Position numbers and translations under genes: made by a program
Source: Spodoptera frugiperda
Lineage: Eukaryota; Arthropoda; Insecta; Lepidoptera; Noctuidae
Assembly (NCBI RefSeq): GCF_023101765.2
Contig: NC_064238.1
Span: forward strand, 2,726,001-2,790,000
Reading direction: 5' to 3'
DNA length: 64,000 nucleotides
Notes under the pieces: generated by a model
The model's input: the letters and a program-made list of their open reading frames with translations, nothing else
Told to the model about the DNA's origin: nothing
Databases searched by the model: none
Shown: positions 53,819-64,000 of the stretch, piece after piece
Layout: the number at the start of each line of letters is the position of its first letter
Position numbering within the stretch: position 1 is the stretch's first letter

Positions 53819-54371
53819 AAGTCATTGCATGATTTTGATCCCAATTGATAAGTTCTTAAAAACCCATAATTAGTATGATAATACACCACATGTCCAGATA
53901 TCAAGGTACTTGTCGAGTACTACTGTAAGGTATCCCTTATATACCTTTAAATATACATAATATTTAGAATTAAAGATAATGTTTTCTTATACTATACCCT
54001 ACATTTTACAGTAGCTTTTTTAATCCACAAGATAAAACTAAGAACGCCACTAGGTACTAGGTGGTGTAAACATGTTTGTTCGCCAACTTAAGGTAAAAAC
54101 TACTCCACCTCTACATACTTGAGAAGTTTACACAAACTCGACTTTAAATGTAACGTTACATAGTTCTTGTTTACTCGCCTTGTTTACATTTAAACATTAT
54201 TATGGCAATAAACAGATTAGTGAAATACTGTTTACAATGTTATACTATACCCTTTTTTTCTTCCCAAATGAAGCAAGTGGTGTTTTTTTAAATTACAGGA
54301 ACTCATAATTTTATTGGTGAGTATCATAGCTGAGTCAACTTAAAGACGGCTTTTTAATGTATGAGAGTGCT
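53819..54371. other. AT-rich sequence
   Basis: Nothing supportable was seen. Confidence 0.4.
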
Positions 54372-54600
54372 ATTTCGAAACCGACGAAGGGCAAATACCA
54401 ATGTAATTTTTTCCGAGTTATATAATTGTACTTTCTAAGATGGCACTGATATACGGTGAAGGGAAACATCATGATCATGATCATCATTAAAATGTCTAAT
54501 TATAAGTTGGAAATCGCCAACCCGCATTATGCAAGTGTGGTGATTAATGCTTAAACCTTTAAACTCGAGCAGAGGCTTTTGATCAGCAGTGGCCACTTGG
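54372..54600 (+). repeat. Dispersed repeat family C, copy 7 (near full length)
   Basis: TTTCGAAACCGACGAAGGGC, AAATACCAATGTAA, TTCCGAGTTATATAATTGTA, CGGTGAAGGGAAACATCATG, GCCAACCCGCATTATGCAAG, TGTGGTGATTAATGCTTAAA and TGATCAGCAGTGGCCACTTG. A short ATGATC duplication lies at about 54470. Confidence 0.85.
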
Positions 54601-54819
54601 AAGCCGTTGTATTTGGTGATGCCAAGCAGTCTAACGGATATTAAACTAACATGATAACGAAACGATATCGAAATGACAAATAAAGTTATCCCTTCGGATG
54701 ACTTTTAAACAACTTTACCCTAAAATATTTAAATAATTCCAAAAAATGAATGAGAGCTCCTAATAACTGACACATCAATTCCTAATCTAATCTTGCCATA
54801 AAAAAATAAATTTGTCACT

Positions 54820-54892
54820 ACCACTCGACGTCACACGTCGTCACTGTCAATTCGTCGCACGTCAGTTGTCAGTGCGCAACTAAAACAACAAC
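54820..54892 (+). promoter_or_regulatory. Candidate core promoter with initiator and CRE-like motifs
   Basis: CGACGT-CAC-ACGTCG (about 54825-54839) is a perfect short inverted repeat with CRE-like TGACGTG/CACGTCA elements. CGTCAGTTGTCAGTGCGC (about 54860-54877) holds two arthropod initiator matches (TCAGT). There is no TATA box. It is followed after about 20-30 nt by an ATG in ideal context. The CpG content is far above the flanks. Confidence 0.35.
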
Positions 54893-54955
54893 ATGGCTGA
54901 TAGAAACACACCGACATCCGCTTCCGGCAACCACACAAGACGAATCGAGCCATAG
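54893..54955 (+). CDS. Small ORF downstream of the candidate promoter, perhaps a decayed first exon
   Basis: ACAACATGGCTG is an excellent insect start context. The ORF MADRNTPTSASGNHTRRIEP is 20 codons and ends in TAG at 54953-54955. The same frame is then open for 15 more codons (IKKAENDLDLFNAMK) and meets a donor-like AA|GTAAAA at 55000. One reading is a first coding exon broken by a single stop; another is a true short peptide; a third is an upstream ORF in a 5' UTR. The minus strand has its own acceptor-like GTTGTTGTTTTAG over the same bases, so strand is not certain. Product unknown. Confidence 0.28.
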   Translation: MADRNTPTSASGNHTRRIEP

Positions 54956-56109
54956 ATTAAGAAGGCAGAGAATGACCTTGACTTATTCAATGCAATGAAG
55001 TAAAAAGCTTTTAGTATGATGGTGGTTTATTGGTGATAAGTTAGTGACATAGTGAGTCTTGATGAGTTAGTTTCATCTTAAGGCACTAATATTATAAATG
55101 CAAAAGTATATTTTGTTTCTTTATTTCACGTCACAGAGGCGATTTTGTTTAGTAATATCTTTGGATCGGCTTTTCAAGCCCTTAGCAGATTTCTTGAGTG
55201 AGTTCTTGTTTTACTGTATAATGTTTGCGTTTAAGGGTTTAACTGTCGTACTCAGATACATCCGATCATTACTTAAACAATTCTTTAGTAACGACTTTAT
55301 TCCGTGACAAGGACGATAACCAAGGATGTCTCTCAGTTACTAAAAAATTTATAAAGTGTTATTCAACGGTGAAATAATTTGCAACAACAAAAATTAACGG
55401 ACAATGGCGCCACCTGAGATGACTGGGATGGACCAAATCTATCACAAATCTAGCACTCATATCAATAATATTCATAGTTTATCTCTTACAAATATAACTG
55501 TAATACCATTAAAACAGTTTTAGCTACACCACATTACCCAAGCCATTTAAGTCTAATACGCATAATCCGGCAGGTGATCTAGCATTGTAATTAATACGTA
55601 TTAATCGAATGTCAGCGTGCACGCGTCAACGCTAATGAATTCATTAATAACGCCTGCGTTTATCGAAAATGGCTCTGTGTATGTAAATGTACGTACCTAT
55701 TGATCTTCCAAAGACGTAGGGTGTGGCTTCTCAATGTAATTGAAATAATTCGAATTAGGCTGTTGATTTACTTGCGTAACTCATTCTAGGTGTGAGAATC
55801 CTCTAGGGAGATCTGTACATAATAGTTATGTGATGTTTTTGACGTAACACGTAGTTGGTATTAGCAACAGTCGTAGTTCAAATAAACATTGGATTTGTGT
55901 TGATAGTTTGTCCTTGTAAATCTGATGACCTATTTCCACGTAAAGTCCTTTCGCTATTTGCGACTAATTGAAACGTCCTAACCTCTAATATAAAAATAAA
56001 ACAGCAGAATATTATAACCAAATTAAAACATCATCAAATATAAATGACGACAACCGCAACAAAAAAAAATATATTCAGTCAAAACAAATAAACAGAGAAC
56101 AACAAAAAG
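54956..56109. other. Unique sequence with two homeodomain-type palindromes
   Basis: TTAATACGTATTAA (55591-55604) and TAATGAATTCATTA (55633-55646) lie 28 bp apart with a CpG-rich linker. The ORF at 55098-55307 is within chance. No gene. Confidence 0.35.
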
Positions 56110-56350
56110 AGCACAGATTATTGAATCGAGTCGCCCCTCTGCATCGACTGGCGGTCACGTATGTCGCGCGGTGTACGTTAATGTGTCGTACGTGCGCAGC
56201 CTGCCTAATGTCCGCTTATAAAACGTGTAGTCGCGTTGCAGTCGCGCGATTTTATTCTCCTTTTGATTGTGTCGACGTGCGTACAACGACACGTGTGTGG
56301 TGGGATTTTCGTTACGTTTTCATTTATTTGGTAGTGTGTTGAATAGTCGT
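56110..56350 (+). promoter_or_regulatory. Candidate TATA promoter in a CpG-rich patch
   Basis: TTATAAAACG at 56216-56225 is a good TATA box; GTTGCAGTCG about 20-25 nt on is a loose initiator. The patch is dense in CpG (GTATGTCGCGCGGTGTACG, GTGCGTACAACGACACGTGT). An acceptor-like TTTGTGTTCAG lies just downstream at about 56366. A 73-codon ORF spans the TATA box (56121-56342, Cys/Arg-rich); it has a TTG start only and is probably incidental. Spacing between TATA and initiator is a little short, so this is tentative. Confidence 0.3.
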
Positions 56351-57137
56351 GTTATTTGTGTTCAGGAAAACAGGATACGTCGACGACAGGAAATTTTGTC
56401 CGACAGCTAAATATTAACCGGTTTTTTTTTTGAGAGAAATCTAATCACCTATTTCTGCAAAGGAACTACTAAGATATTATCTACAAATATTCGAGAAATT
56501 ATTTTGAATTAAAAAAATCAGCGTCGCATCTTTTAATTTTTACTCTGTGGCCTGCACAACTCTTCATTGCACAGCAAACTTCAAGCGGAATCTGTACGTC
56601 TCGCAAACATGTAACGTTATAACTATACAATTGATTTGTAGCCTTATACAACATGGGCATTTGTACACAAAACAATTTTTGATAGTCAGTGGTATGTCAT
56701 AGTAGTTTAACCAAATCCAGTTAAAACTGTTAAAAGTATACTCCAAAGTAACATGTATTTACGAGTTCACCTCAGTCCTATAATTCCATTGGCCGTAAAG
56801 AAAACTAACGCAAATTGAGACATAACTTCTAAGAATAAAAATCTCGTATTTTCACCGACATGACAGCAGATGATTTATTATACGAACGATAACGCCGCCA
56901 TCTTGCATATTCGAGAATTTAAATATTGCTCCTTGGAGCCAGATTGACAGTAATATTTTTCCTCTTTAGTGCACAACGTCACTATTTTATGGAAAATATA
57001 CCGTGACCTTGTGTGATTTAGGTGATTCCAATACATTTTGTTGCTCCTATATTTATTTTGGGATCTTTCCTACAGTTCTGTAGAATGTAGGTCCATCCTG
57101 TGTTTACATTGATATTCTTTATTAATTTTACTTTAAG
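56351..57137. other. AT-rich sequence with a YY1/Pho-type site
   Basis: GCCGCCATCTTG at 56894-56905 is, on the minus strand, CAAGATGGCGGC, the YY1/Pho core with flanks. No gene is visible. Confidence 0.35.
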
Positions 57138-57285
57138 TACATACATACATAACTTCACGCCTGTCTCCCATGGGTGTAGGCAGAATCAATGGACCGCCTT
57201 ACATACCTCTTTCGCTTCATCAAGAGTCATAAGTCTTTACATGCATGCACGTCGGTTAAGAGGACTTTTAATTTGGCCCTTCTTT
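57138..57285 (+). repeat. Dispersed repeat family I
   Basis: CATACATACATAACTTCACG, CCTGTCTCCCATGGGTGTAG, GCAGAATC, ACATACCTCTTTCGCTTCAT and ATGCATGCACGTCGGTTAAG match a common moth repeat that I recognise (…CACGCCT…GTAGGCAGAG…TTTCGCTTCATC…). Single copy here. Confidence 0.6.
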
Positions 57286-57705
57286 AATTTGTCTTACTCA
57301 AAGTGTCTGTTATAAACAATTTATTACTAAAACGCATTTATTATTTTTACTCAAAGGAGACTAAACAAAGATATCAACAACAGTTTTGACAGCTTTTTAC
57401 CAATACAAACTTTTATACGTATTTTTACAGCACATATAGTTCAATAACACAATATGTCACAGACCTTGTACAGGTCCCCTTTTTGTATTTATAGAACGTT
57501 TGAAAGGAATTGATAGCAATGATTGATTGACATCGAGACCCCTTGCATCATGGAGAGTAGTTGAGGGAGTCAAACACAGGAGTGACATCGAATGATGGAA
57601 CCTTAGTTGTGACTGGAGATGAAGAAATAATTTGAAAATTAAACATGCTAAGAAATTCCATTAGACTATTAAAAAAAAGCCTAAATGGTTATGCGAAAAG
57701 TATTT
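57286..57705. other. AT-rich spacer
   Basis: Nothing supportable was seen. Confidence 0.4.
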
Positions 57706-57856
57706 CTGTATCCTTAGTACGAGTTTGATTTACGTTGAACAAAAACGAAACGAGAGCGCGTTTGGCGCTCTGATTGGCTAGCGTGAATGAACTAACCAAT
57801 CAGAGGGCTGAACGCGCTCTCATTTCGTTTAAGTAAACCCATACTAAGGGTACTGT
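57706..57856. mobile_element. Foldback MITE family M, copy 2 (complete)
   Basis: The left side runs TATCCTTAGTACGAGTTTG, ACGAAACGAGAGCGCGTT, GGCGCTCTGATTGGCTAG; the right side is its inverse, CTAACCAATCAGAGGGC, AACGCGCTCTCATTTCGTTT, ATACTAAGGGTAC. About 70 bp per arm pair with a 10-nt centre, so nearly the whole element is one imperfect hairpin. It matches copy 1 at 14821-14924. Non-coding, moved in trans. No clear target duplication. Confidence 0.88.
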
Positions 57857-60294
57857 TCTGTGGTAGATATTTTCCAAGAAAAAAATGATAGTAAATTATG
57901 AGATAAAGCTCATATTTTTATGAAAATAGTTCTCGTTTTTGGAACCCTAAACATTATCTTACATTTCACTATAATGTGACGTGGGGTCACTGTCAGAACA
58001 GATCAAGAAAATGACAGGATGAAATTGATGACTTCTTTCAAAACTAGCATAAATGTAGTGGAAGAATTCAAGAATACTTCAATTTCTAACGAGTGAATAA
58101 TATAAACTGACAAATATAAAGCGTATGTATTTTCCTTCCCAGAATAATGTTAATACTTTCCAAATACGGGATGCTTTGATGTCCGGCTAAAAAACATAGC
58201 CTAAAAGAGCAAGCTGAATAAAAGAAAACATTAAAATGTGGAACAAACGTTCAAAGTAATTATACCTCTTTGTAATCGACCAAGAAAAGTACGTGTACTT
58301 TTCGAGCTACAGTCATCCATAACCTGACAGAAAATTTGTAACAAGTTATTGTAACGGCCCTAATTGCCCGAACATAAATTATACTTTATCACCGACACAT
58401 AGAATTGAGTTTCGATTGAAAAGAAAATGAAACTTCGGTCGCTTTAGACGCCAAGCCTTCCTGCCAAGTGTCAAACGTTCACTATTATGACGCGATAGAG
58501 AATTATCGGCAAGTTAGACACGCTCCATCGACTCTTTTTAACTTCAGATGCCTACAAAATTCGTTCAGTTCATTATTTGCTTTGAGTTGACTTGGTGAGC
58601 TTTTTACCGTCAACGTAACGGTATTTTGGGGTTTCTTTTTAAATAGCATTATGCGGTGATATGGGTTTCGCTTTTATTCATTCCATGTTTTGATGGTCTT
58701 GTCATTCAAAAAGGGTTCTTTCTGTAATATTTTGAATTTGCTAGACCACAATATCCTCAAAAATAACAACAAGTTATACAAATATAGCAACGGTTTCTAG
58801 ATAGGGTAGGAATAATTCCTATTTTCGCTAACCTTGAGCAAAAAATTCCCTAAAATAAAAAGAGACGAGAAATAACTGGCTTTCCTTTTTCTGTCTCCTT
58901 ACCTACTACCTAATGTCATAGTCACGCCATCTACTTTTTGTTTTCCAAAATAACATTGTATAAAAAAGCAATCGAAGTTAATTCAAAAGTTTTCAAATGA
59001 TGTGAAAACAAAAAGAGAACGAAAGACGAAACAAAGTTTGGAATTCATTTACTTTTTGTGTCTACTACTTACTTTTGTATACGTATAAAATTACTATTTA
59101 GACAACATTTTGTTATGTTTATGCTTCAGGAAAACCATGAATATACAAAGAAATTGAGGAAAAAGAAAGAAGATTATTGAAAGATTTATAAATATTTATG
59201 TTAGCATTTACAAAATGATAATGCTACAATAAAGTTAAAAGTAGGGTCACAACACAAAGCACAAACGTTTACCACTTACCATTCAATTACAAATTCCATG
59301 TTTCCCTTTCTTAAAATTGAATTAAGATTTGTCACAACAAAATCTGGGGATTCAAGGATTCACAGTTCTTAACCGGCGTTCTGTTGACTAGCAGTGATCT
59401 TTATTAGGTTTACAGAAAACGAGGGGTTGGCAGAATAAATTCGGTGCGACAGGGGTGGACTGTCAACAGGGGTACACTGTCCCATTCATTGTCCTCGTTG
59501 ATGACGTTAGTTCATGTCCGATGCACAAAGTCACCGCTTGCTGATGCATTGTCACTTTTAGAGATCCCGTAAACAAGACATGTATGTCCTACCCTATTTA
59601 GAATTTATCTGTCTTCGTAATTCTCATGTTTATTTCTCGGGATCCTATGAGTTTCGATGTTTTTATTTGATTTTCGACTTCAACTTTTTCTTACGTACGT
59701 TCGGTTTGAGGACTTCTATCGCATTTTATTTTTGTTTCGGATCATTTTATGTATAAACAAGATTAGTTGGCTTTAAGTATTTGAGTTAAGACTTTACTGA
59801 ACTTTTCATGCGCGATGGCAAAATGTTTTCTCAAGTTTATTTATGAGTATTTACTTTACGAGATAAAAGCTGATACACGATCTTTATTTACTTTTGTTAC
59901 TCCTCTAAGTTTAGTTATCAGTATTTGATACTTTATATTTTGTTGATTACCCATTCATGTTCTTTTTGGTTTTGTGAAAGTATAGTACAGTCAGTTTTAA
60001 TATGGACACTCTCATTTACCATATCGTCTTATCTTATCCTTAAGTAAATGTGTCTTAAATATTTTTTAATTACCTACAAAAAGTCATGTCACTAACATTC
60101 AGACTTATATATCCCTTTAATAACTCTACCTTTTCTTTATTCTCACTTTAATTTCTATAAAACAAAGTTAAGTCAAAACTTCTAAAAGCAAATCTTAATA
60201 TCTAAAAACGAACAAAAGAAATTTTCATATATTAAATCCGGTCGTGTGTGTAGAGAACAATAGGCAACTTGAAGCCAGAGATAAATCATCTGCC
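57857..60294. other. Unique AT-rich sequence
   Basis: No repeat family or gene is identified. A plus acceptor-like TGTTTATGCTTCAG at about 59130 is followed by a 16-codon Lys-rich frame with no further support. Confidence 0.35.
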
Positions 60295-60308
60295 GTCGCC
60301 ATGGTAAC
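60295..60308. promoter_or_regulatory. X-box (RFX-type) motif
   Basis: GTCGCCATGGTAAC fits the palindromic X-box consensus GTYRCC-AT-GGYRAC bound by RFX factors, which in insects control ciliary genes. The surroundings hold no recognisable gene, so a role is inference. Confidence 0.35.
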
Positions 60309-60602
60309 GACAATTGGGGGACAAAATTAGAAATAAATTCCTTTCGATATGGCAAGGGCTGTTCTTATCCATGTTATTGGTGTATTTGAACTCGAATGTA
60401 GAGCGTCAGGTGTGAAAAATGATTTTGGTTTACGCTTCATCAGTTTGTATGTTCATTTCGCTTTTGGGGTGAACCGAGTACCCCAATATTGAGCTGATGG
60501 GTCTTAAGGTGATAAGCGAATTACAGAAGACAATGTACTCGATGCTATATTCCTTTTTATTTAAATTAGGTCAAATTGGGCTCGTAGCTTTTCTTTTCAA
60601 TA
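60309..60602. other. AT-rich spacer
   Basis: No feature was seen. Confidence 0.4.
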
Positions 60603-60806
60603 TGTTTTATGGTATAAACCGGCTGGATCGTGGACGGATCACCTGATGGTAAGCAATCGCCGCCGCCCGCTGCCAATGCGTTGCCGTTGCCTTATGGGGG
60701 ATAGGATTTTAAGGGTTGTTGGGGAATCGGGGATTAGCAAGATTGGGACGGGGGGTAATTGGACCTCCGGTAACTTCACTCCCACAACGAAACACAACGC
60801 AAGGCA
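60603..60806 (+). repeat. Dispersed repeat family D, copy 3 (long 3' version)
   Basis: GACGGATCACCTGATGGTAA, GCAATCGCCGCC, AATGCGTTGCCGTTGCC, then GGGGAATCGGGGATTAGCAA, GGTAATTGGACCTCCGGTAA and CACAACGAAACACAACGC. It extends beyond the 3899 copy at the 3' side. The 64-aa ORF across it is not a gene. Confidence 0.8.
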
Positions 60807-63219
60807 AATATACATTGATTCATGGTTGATGTATTTTTAGACCAAAAAATAAACGCCTGAGTATTTTAAGGTTCAGCACAGCATAAACAGATCAATCAAC
60901 TAGACCAAGACTATTTACTAAAACGGAAAACATCGTGTAAATGAAACTGGAAAAAGAAACACGTAGGGAATCCACAATTTTTGGCGCAAAAGTGGTAAAA
61001 ACCTCGGAACTTGATGGATTGCTCGTTCCTTATTAGTGTGCGCTTAGACAACCAGCAAACGTTTCGGTTTTGAGATGCTTCAAAGAGGATTTTAAATCTT
61101 TTCGTATTTTGGACTTGTACTACTGGAGTTAAGAGGCCTTGATTTAATATGTTTTATTGAAACTTTTTTAATTAACTGAGTGAGGTACAATTTGTAAATA
61201 TCGTAGAATTGCTAGAAATATTTGTAGTCCATACAATATTTCGTATTATCCTTTCACCCAATCGTTTTACATTTTGTAACTCTTGTCCCAGGTAAAATTA
61301 ATGAAAGAGATATAAAACTTGCAAGTGTAAGTTAAATGCAGTTTAAACGGAGGGAATATTGGGGAGCGATTTATAACACAATATTGACAGTCACTGTAGC
61401 AAGTAACGAGAATTTTAAAAGTATGTAAACTTCACGTAAAGTAAGCAGAATTTTGTAAGGATAAAAACAAACAAGAAATTCTTATCCCGTCAGGGCTGGT
61501 TATAAATGATCGCTGGCAACCCTTTGCGGGTGCTAAAGCTTTTCAAACCCTTGTTTTGGCAGCTTTTCTGGATTTCCCTTAACGAAAACGTACTTTGGCT
61601 ACCTAATATGCGGTTACTTGAAACTTGTGTAATTTATAAATGTGGCAACATTACGTAATCATATTAATATTATCAAAAGGCAGTTTCTCTTTGACAGGCG
61701 TTCGCAGAAATTAGTGTTGTTACCGTTATGAAACCAAGGTAAAACTTGGCTACCTAAGTTCTAGACATCTAAGACGTAATCAGAAATTTGATAGACAAAG
61801 AAGGGAATATGTAATTTGTCTGAGGGAATAATCGTATTTATTTATATAGGAATGTATCAGCACACGGTTTTTTGTTGGAGCAAAGCCAGGGCCTCGTCGA
61901 ACAATTTAATCAGAAACAATGCAGATATAAACCAAATATAAAAATGCATCACAAAATGATAAACAAAAATTTTGGATAGGTGAGTGGAAAAATAACGGTG
62001 AAAAAGTCGCATGGTCGCGCGATTGCCTCCAGCGTTGTCGCACTCTCGCCGTGACATGCGACACGACGTCGCCTTGTCGCACGACGTTGCCCACGGGCGA
62101 AATATCGCTGCAACGCTGCTTTTTTGCATGAACCAAATTTGGATTAGCGCGTATCGACAAAGCAATCCTTTTTTTGCAGTACTGTGGTTTGTTTTGTGGG
62201 ATTTTTTTGTGAGCAGCTCTTGTTTAGTGTATTTGTTTTCAAACTATTTCATATTGCAAATTGAAAGTGATGAATGATTCCCATCTGTTCGATAGAACCA
62301 AATATATTTCCAATAAAGTAATCGAAAATCTTTGCTTTTATTGGTATTACACGGTAAAATTCCACACATCTACTAAGTCACACATAGCATCCCCAGAATT
62401 TTTATAAGGAAAATTGTCCCCAATACTAGACAAACATAATAACACGACGAAAAATAGTAAAACATGACGTCATCGATCATCTTACAAACAAACACGATCG
62501 CATTATTCATAATTTGTCGCGCATTCTCACCGGTGGAACCCTAAAACTATAAATTGCAGCGGGCGCACGATCAATCACCGGGTTCCGTACAGTTAGTAAA
62601 TTAAGTCTGGTTTTGAATTAGCGACCGCCTGGGCGCTAACTTAGTTATGGTATTACGTAATTATACCGAGCTAATGTGATTCAACATGGATGTTGAACAC
62701 GTCTGCGTATTTAAGTTTTTTTTTATTTAAAGTGGAGTTTTAAAATCGTAGAGTTTTAATTTTTTAACATAATTAGTGCTTAATTGTGATGTGGTGAAGT
62801 TTTAATTCCAACTACCGCAGGCTGACTTTGAGTCTGTTTTACAACATAAATAGTCTTTATTATTCCAGGCCTTTTCCCAACTTGGTAGAGGTCGAAACTC
62901 TAATGTTTAGGTAGTACGTATCTGTGTGACGTGTCTAGATATCATCTGGCTTTGAGCGACAAGTTTAGTTGAACACTTTTACTATAGGTAGACTAATACG
63001 AGGCTTTCGAGATTCCAACTTCATAAATGAAATTATTAAGGAAGAATACCTACGTTACCGACTGGGTTTTCGATCCAGTGACGATTGAAACTTGAGATCT
63101 CAGTTGATAGGTTTACCGATTTCAGAATGTAATGTTTGACAATTAGCTCATAGAAAAATTGGTGTATTAAGCATACGTACTATAATAATATGCATGTTGT
63201 TTATCACATATATATCCAA
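60807..63219. other. Unique sequence with CpG-rich patch 62005-62115
   Basis: The patch (CGCACTCTCGCCGTGACATG, CGACACGACGTCGCCTTGTC, GCACGACGTTGCCCACGGGC) is open on both strands (84-102 codons) and has internal GTCGCACGAC-type repetition, which suggests a repeat or regulatory element. A plus donor-like ATAG|GTGAGTGG lies at 61981. ATGACGTCAT is at 62464-62473 and TATAAATT at about 62551 in a second GC-richer patch. 62868-62910 carries CCTTTTCCCAACTTGG.AGAGG, a repeat fragment. No gene is supported. Confidence 0.3.
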
Positions 63220-63372
63220 TATTTCCCATCCCCGATTCCCCAACAAACTTAAATTTCTAACCCCCAAAAGGCCGGCAACGCATTTACCTCTGGTTTTTCG
63301 GATGACCATAGGTGGCGGCGATTGCTTACCATCAGGTGATGCGTCTGCTCATTTATCAGCTTATACCATTAA
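63220..63372 (-). repeat. Dispersed repeat family D, copy 4 (minus)
   Basis: The minus strand reads GCAGACGCATCACCTGATGG, TAAGCAATCGCCGCCACC, AATGCGTTGCCGGCCTTTTG and TTGTTGGGGAATCGGGGATG. It lies about 2.4 kb from copy 3 in opposite orientation. The 73-aa ORF here is repeat sequence. Confidence 0.8.
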
Positions 63373-64000
63373 AAATAACGTAGTAGCTTTTGGTTTCCCG
63401 TCCGTCTTGGGTTGATTTCTCTTATAAGTAAAGTAAGTACCCCAATAGATTGACCACCCCAACCTACCCTGCGGTCGTAAAATACGACTTTTGGGATTAC
63501 ATCAAGAGGATTTGCGGCAACGGCAGTAGCATCATCTTGCAAGCTAATTATTATTGTGACGTGCTAAAACTGCTCCCCTAGTGCTGCAACTTCCTACTTG
63601 CTCGTAAATTTTAGTATAGTTTGGAATAGATAATTATAATTATACTCTGGTTATGTCTGTTGAAGGAAAAACTATGCTAGGAAGATCTTTCTTTTCTAGA
63701 AATGAGATGAGATGGTTATTTTCTAAAAATCTAGCAGTCTATTTTGGAAAGTCAATCAAAGAGGATTCAATTGTTAACTAAATCACAGGAGTTTATAAGA
63801 TCTTGTTCAACCTACCAATCCAACCCTGGGTCCCAAGCTCAGTCTGTGTCAACGCCCAATCAACAGTGCGTAAGACGTACACATTTTCCCAAAATTATCA
63901 TAAAGAAAAAAACATTTAAAAACCTACCTCAACATCCATCAAGTTAGTAAATCACAAAGCTGGTACGTACCTGAAAGTAGAACGGTAACATTAGCAACGT
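63373..64000. other. AT-rich sequence to the window end
   Basis: No ORF with support. Near the end the minus strand reads TTCTACTTTCAG|GTACGTAC (about 63968-63985), an acceptor-donor juxtaposition that I note but cannot support further. Confidence 0.25.

Noticed and set aside
57100..57315. 71-aa ORF
   Set aside because: Translation of dispersed repeat family I.
61857..62165. 102-aa minus ORF
   Set aside because: Spans a CpG-rich patch that is also open on the plus strand; no splice or start support.
1..64000. CRISPR arrays, rRNA genes, bacterial operons or viral genes
   Set aside because: None is visible. The DNA has the composition, splice signals and repeats of an insect nuclear genome.

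Overview
The window looks like nuclear DNA of a moth, most likely a noctuid (Spodoptera/Helicoverpa type). It is AT-rich and gene-poor, has no long open reading frame, and is littered with short interspersed repeats that I recognise from noctuid introns. These include two tRNA-headed SINE families present as several divergent copies, MITEs, and LINE-tail fragments. The species assignment is inference from repeat types and base composition only; no database search was run.

Coding content is sparse. The best gene model is a plus-strand gene whose 3' part crosses the window. A candidate coding exon ends at base 55 with a GT donor, and a GC-rich terminal exon at 34650-34728 has a strong polypyrimidine-CAG acceptor, 25 codons and a TGA. 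The two exons have matching splice phase (CG|G, Arg), which implies an intron of about 34.6 kb that holds almost everything in the left half. On the minus strand the best exon-like object is 43745-43823. There a polypyrimidine tract and CAG are followed directly by GTGAGT, and a second strong donor (AAG|GTAAGT) lies 79 bases on. This is the layout of either a small 5' exon or a recursive splice site. Weaker exon candidates are listed with low confidence.

Mobile elements are the clearest features. (1) At 35762-36737 is a complete 976-bp miniature LTR retrotransposon (TRIM-like): two 238-bp LTRs with 3 differences, a primer-binding-like site, a polypurine tract and a 4-bp GTAT target duplication, but no gag/pol. 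(2) At 30011-30707 is a 697-bp MITE with perfect 24-bp terminal inverted repeats and three tandem 58-bp units inside. (3) At 14244-14513 is a hAT-like MITE with 15-bp TIRs. (4) At 14821-14924 and 57706-57856 are two copies of a foldback MITE. (5) At 10424-12475 is a composite retroelement-like block containing a 149-bp tandem duplication, a 39-bp near-palindrome, about 540 bp of an 11-bp T/A repeat, and an 8-bp ACAGACAA tail.

Layout: 0-10 kb is intron of the plus gene with repeats; 10.4-12.5 kb is the composite block; 12.5-30 kb is unique AT-rich sequence with SINEs, MITEs and CpG-rich patches; 30-37 kb holds the tandem-repeat MITE, the terminal exon and the TRIM; 37-49 kb is mostly unique with the best minus-strand exon and several weak ORFs; 49-64 kb is unique sequence with two promoter-like CpG-rich patches (54.8 and 56.2 kb) and scattered repeats. 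I saw no rRNA, genuine tRNA gene, CRISPR array or bacterial feature.
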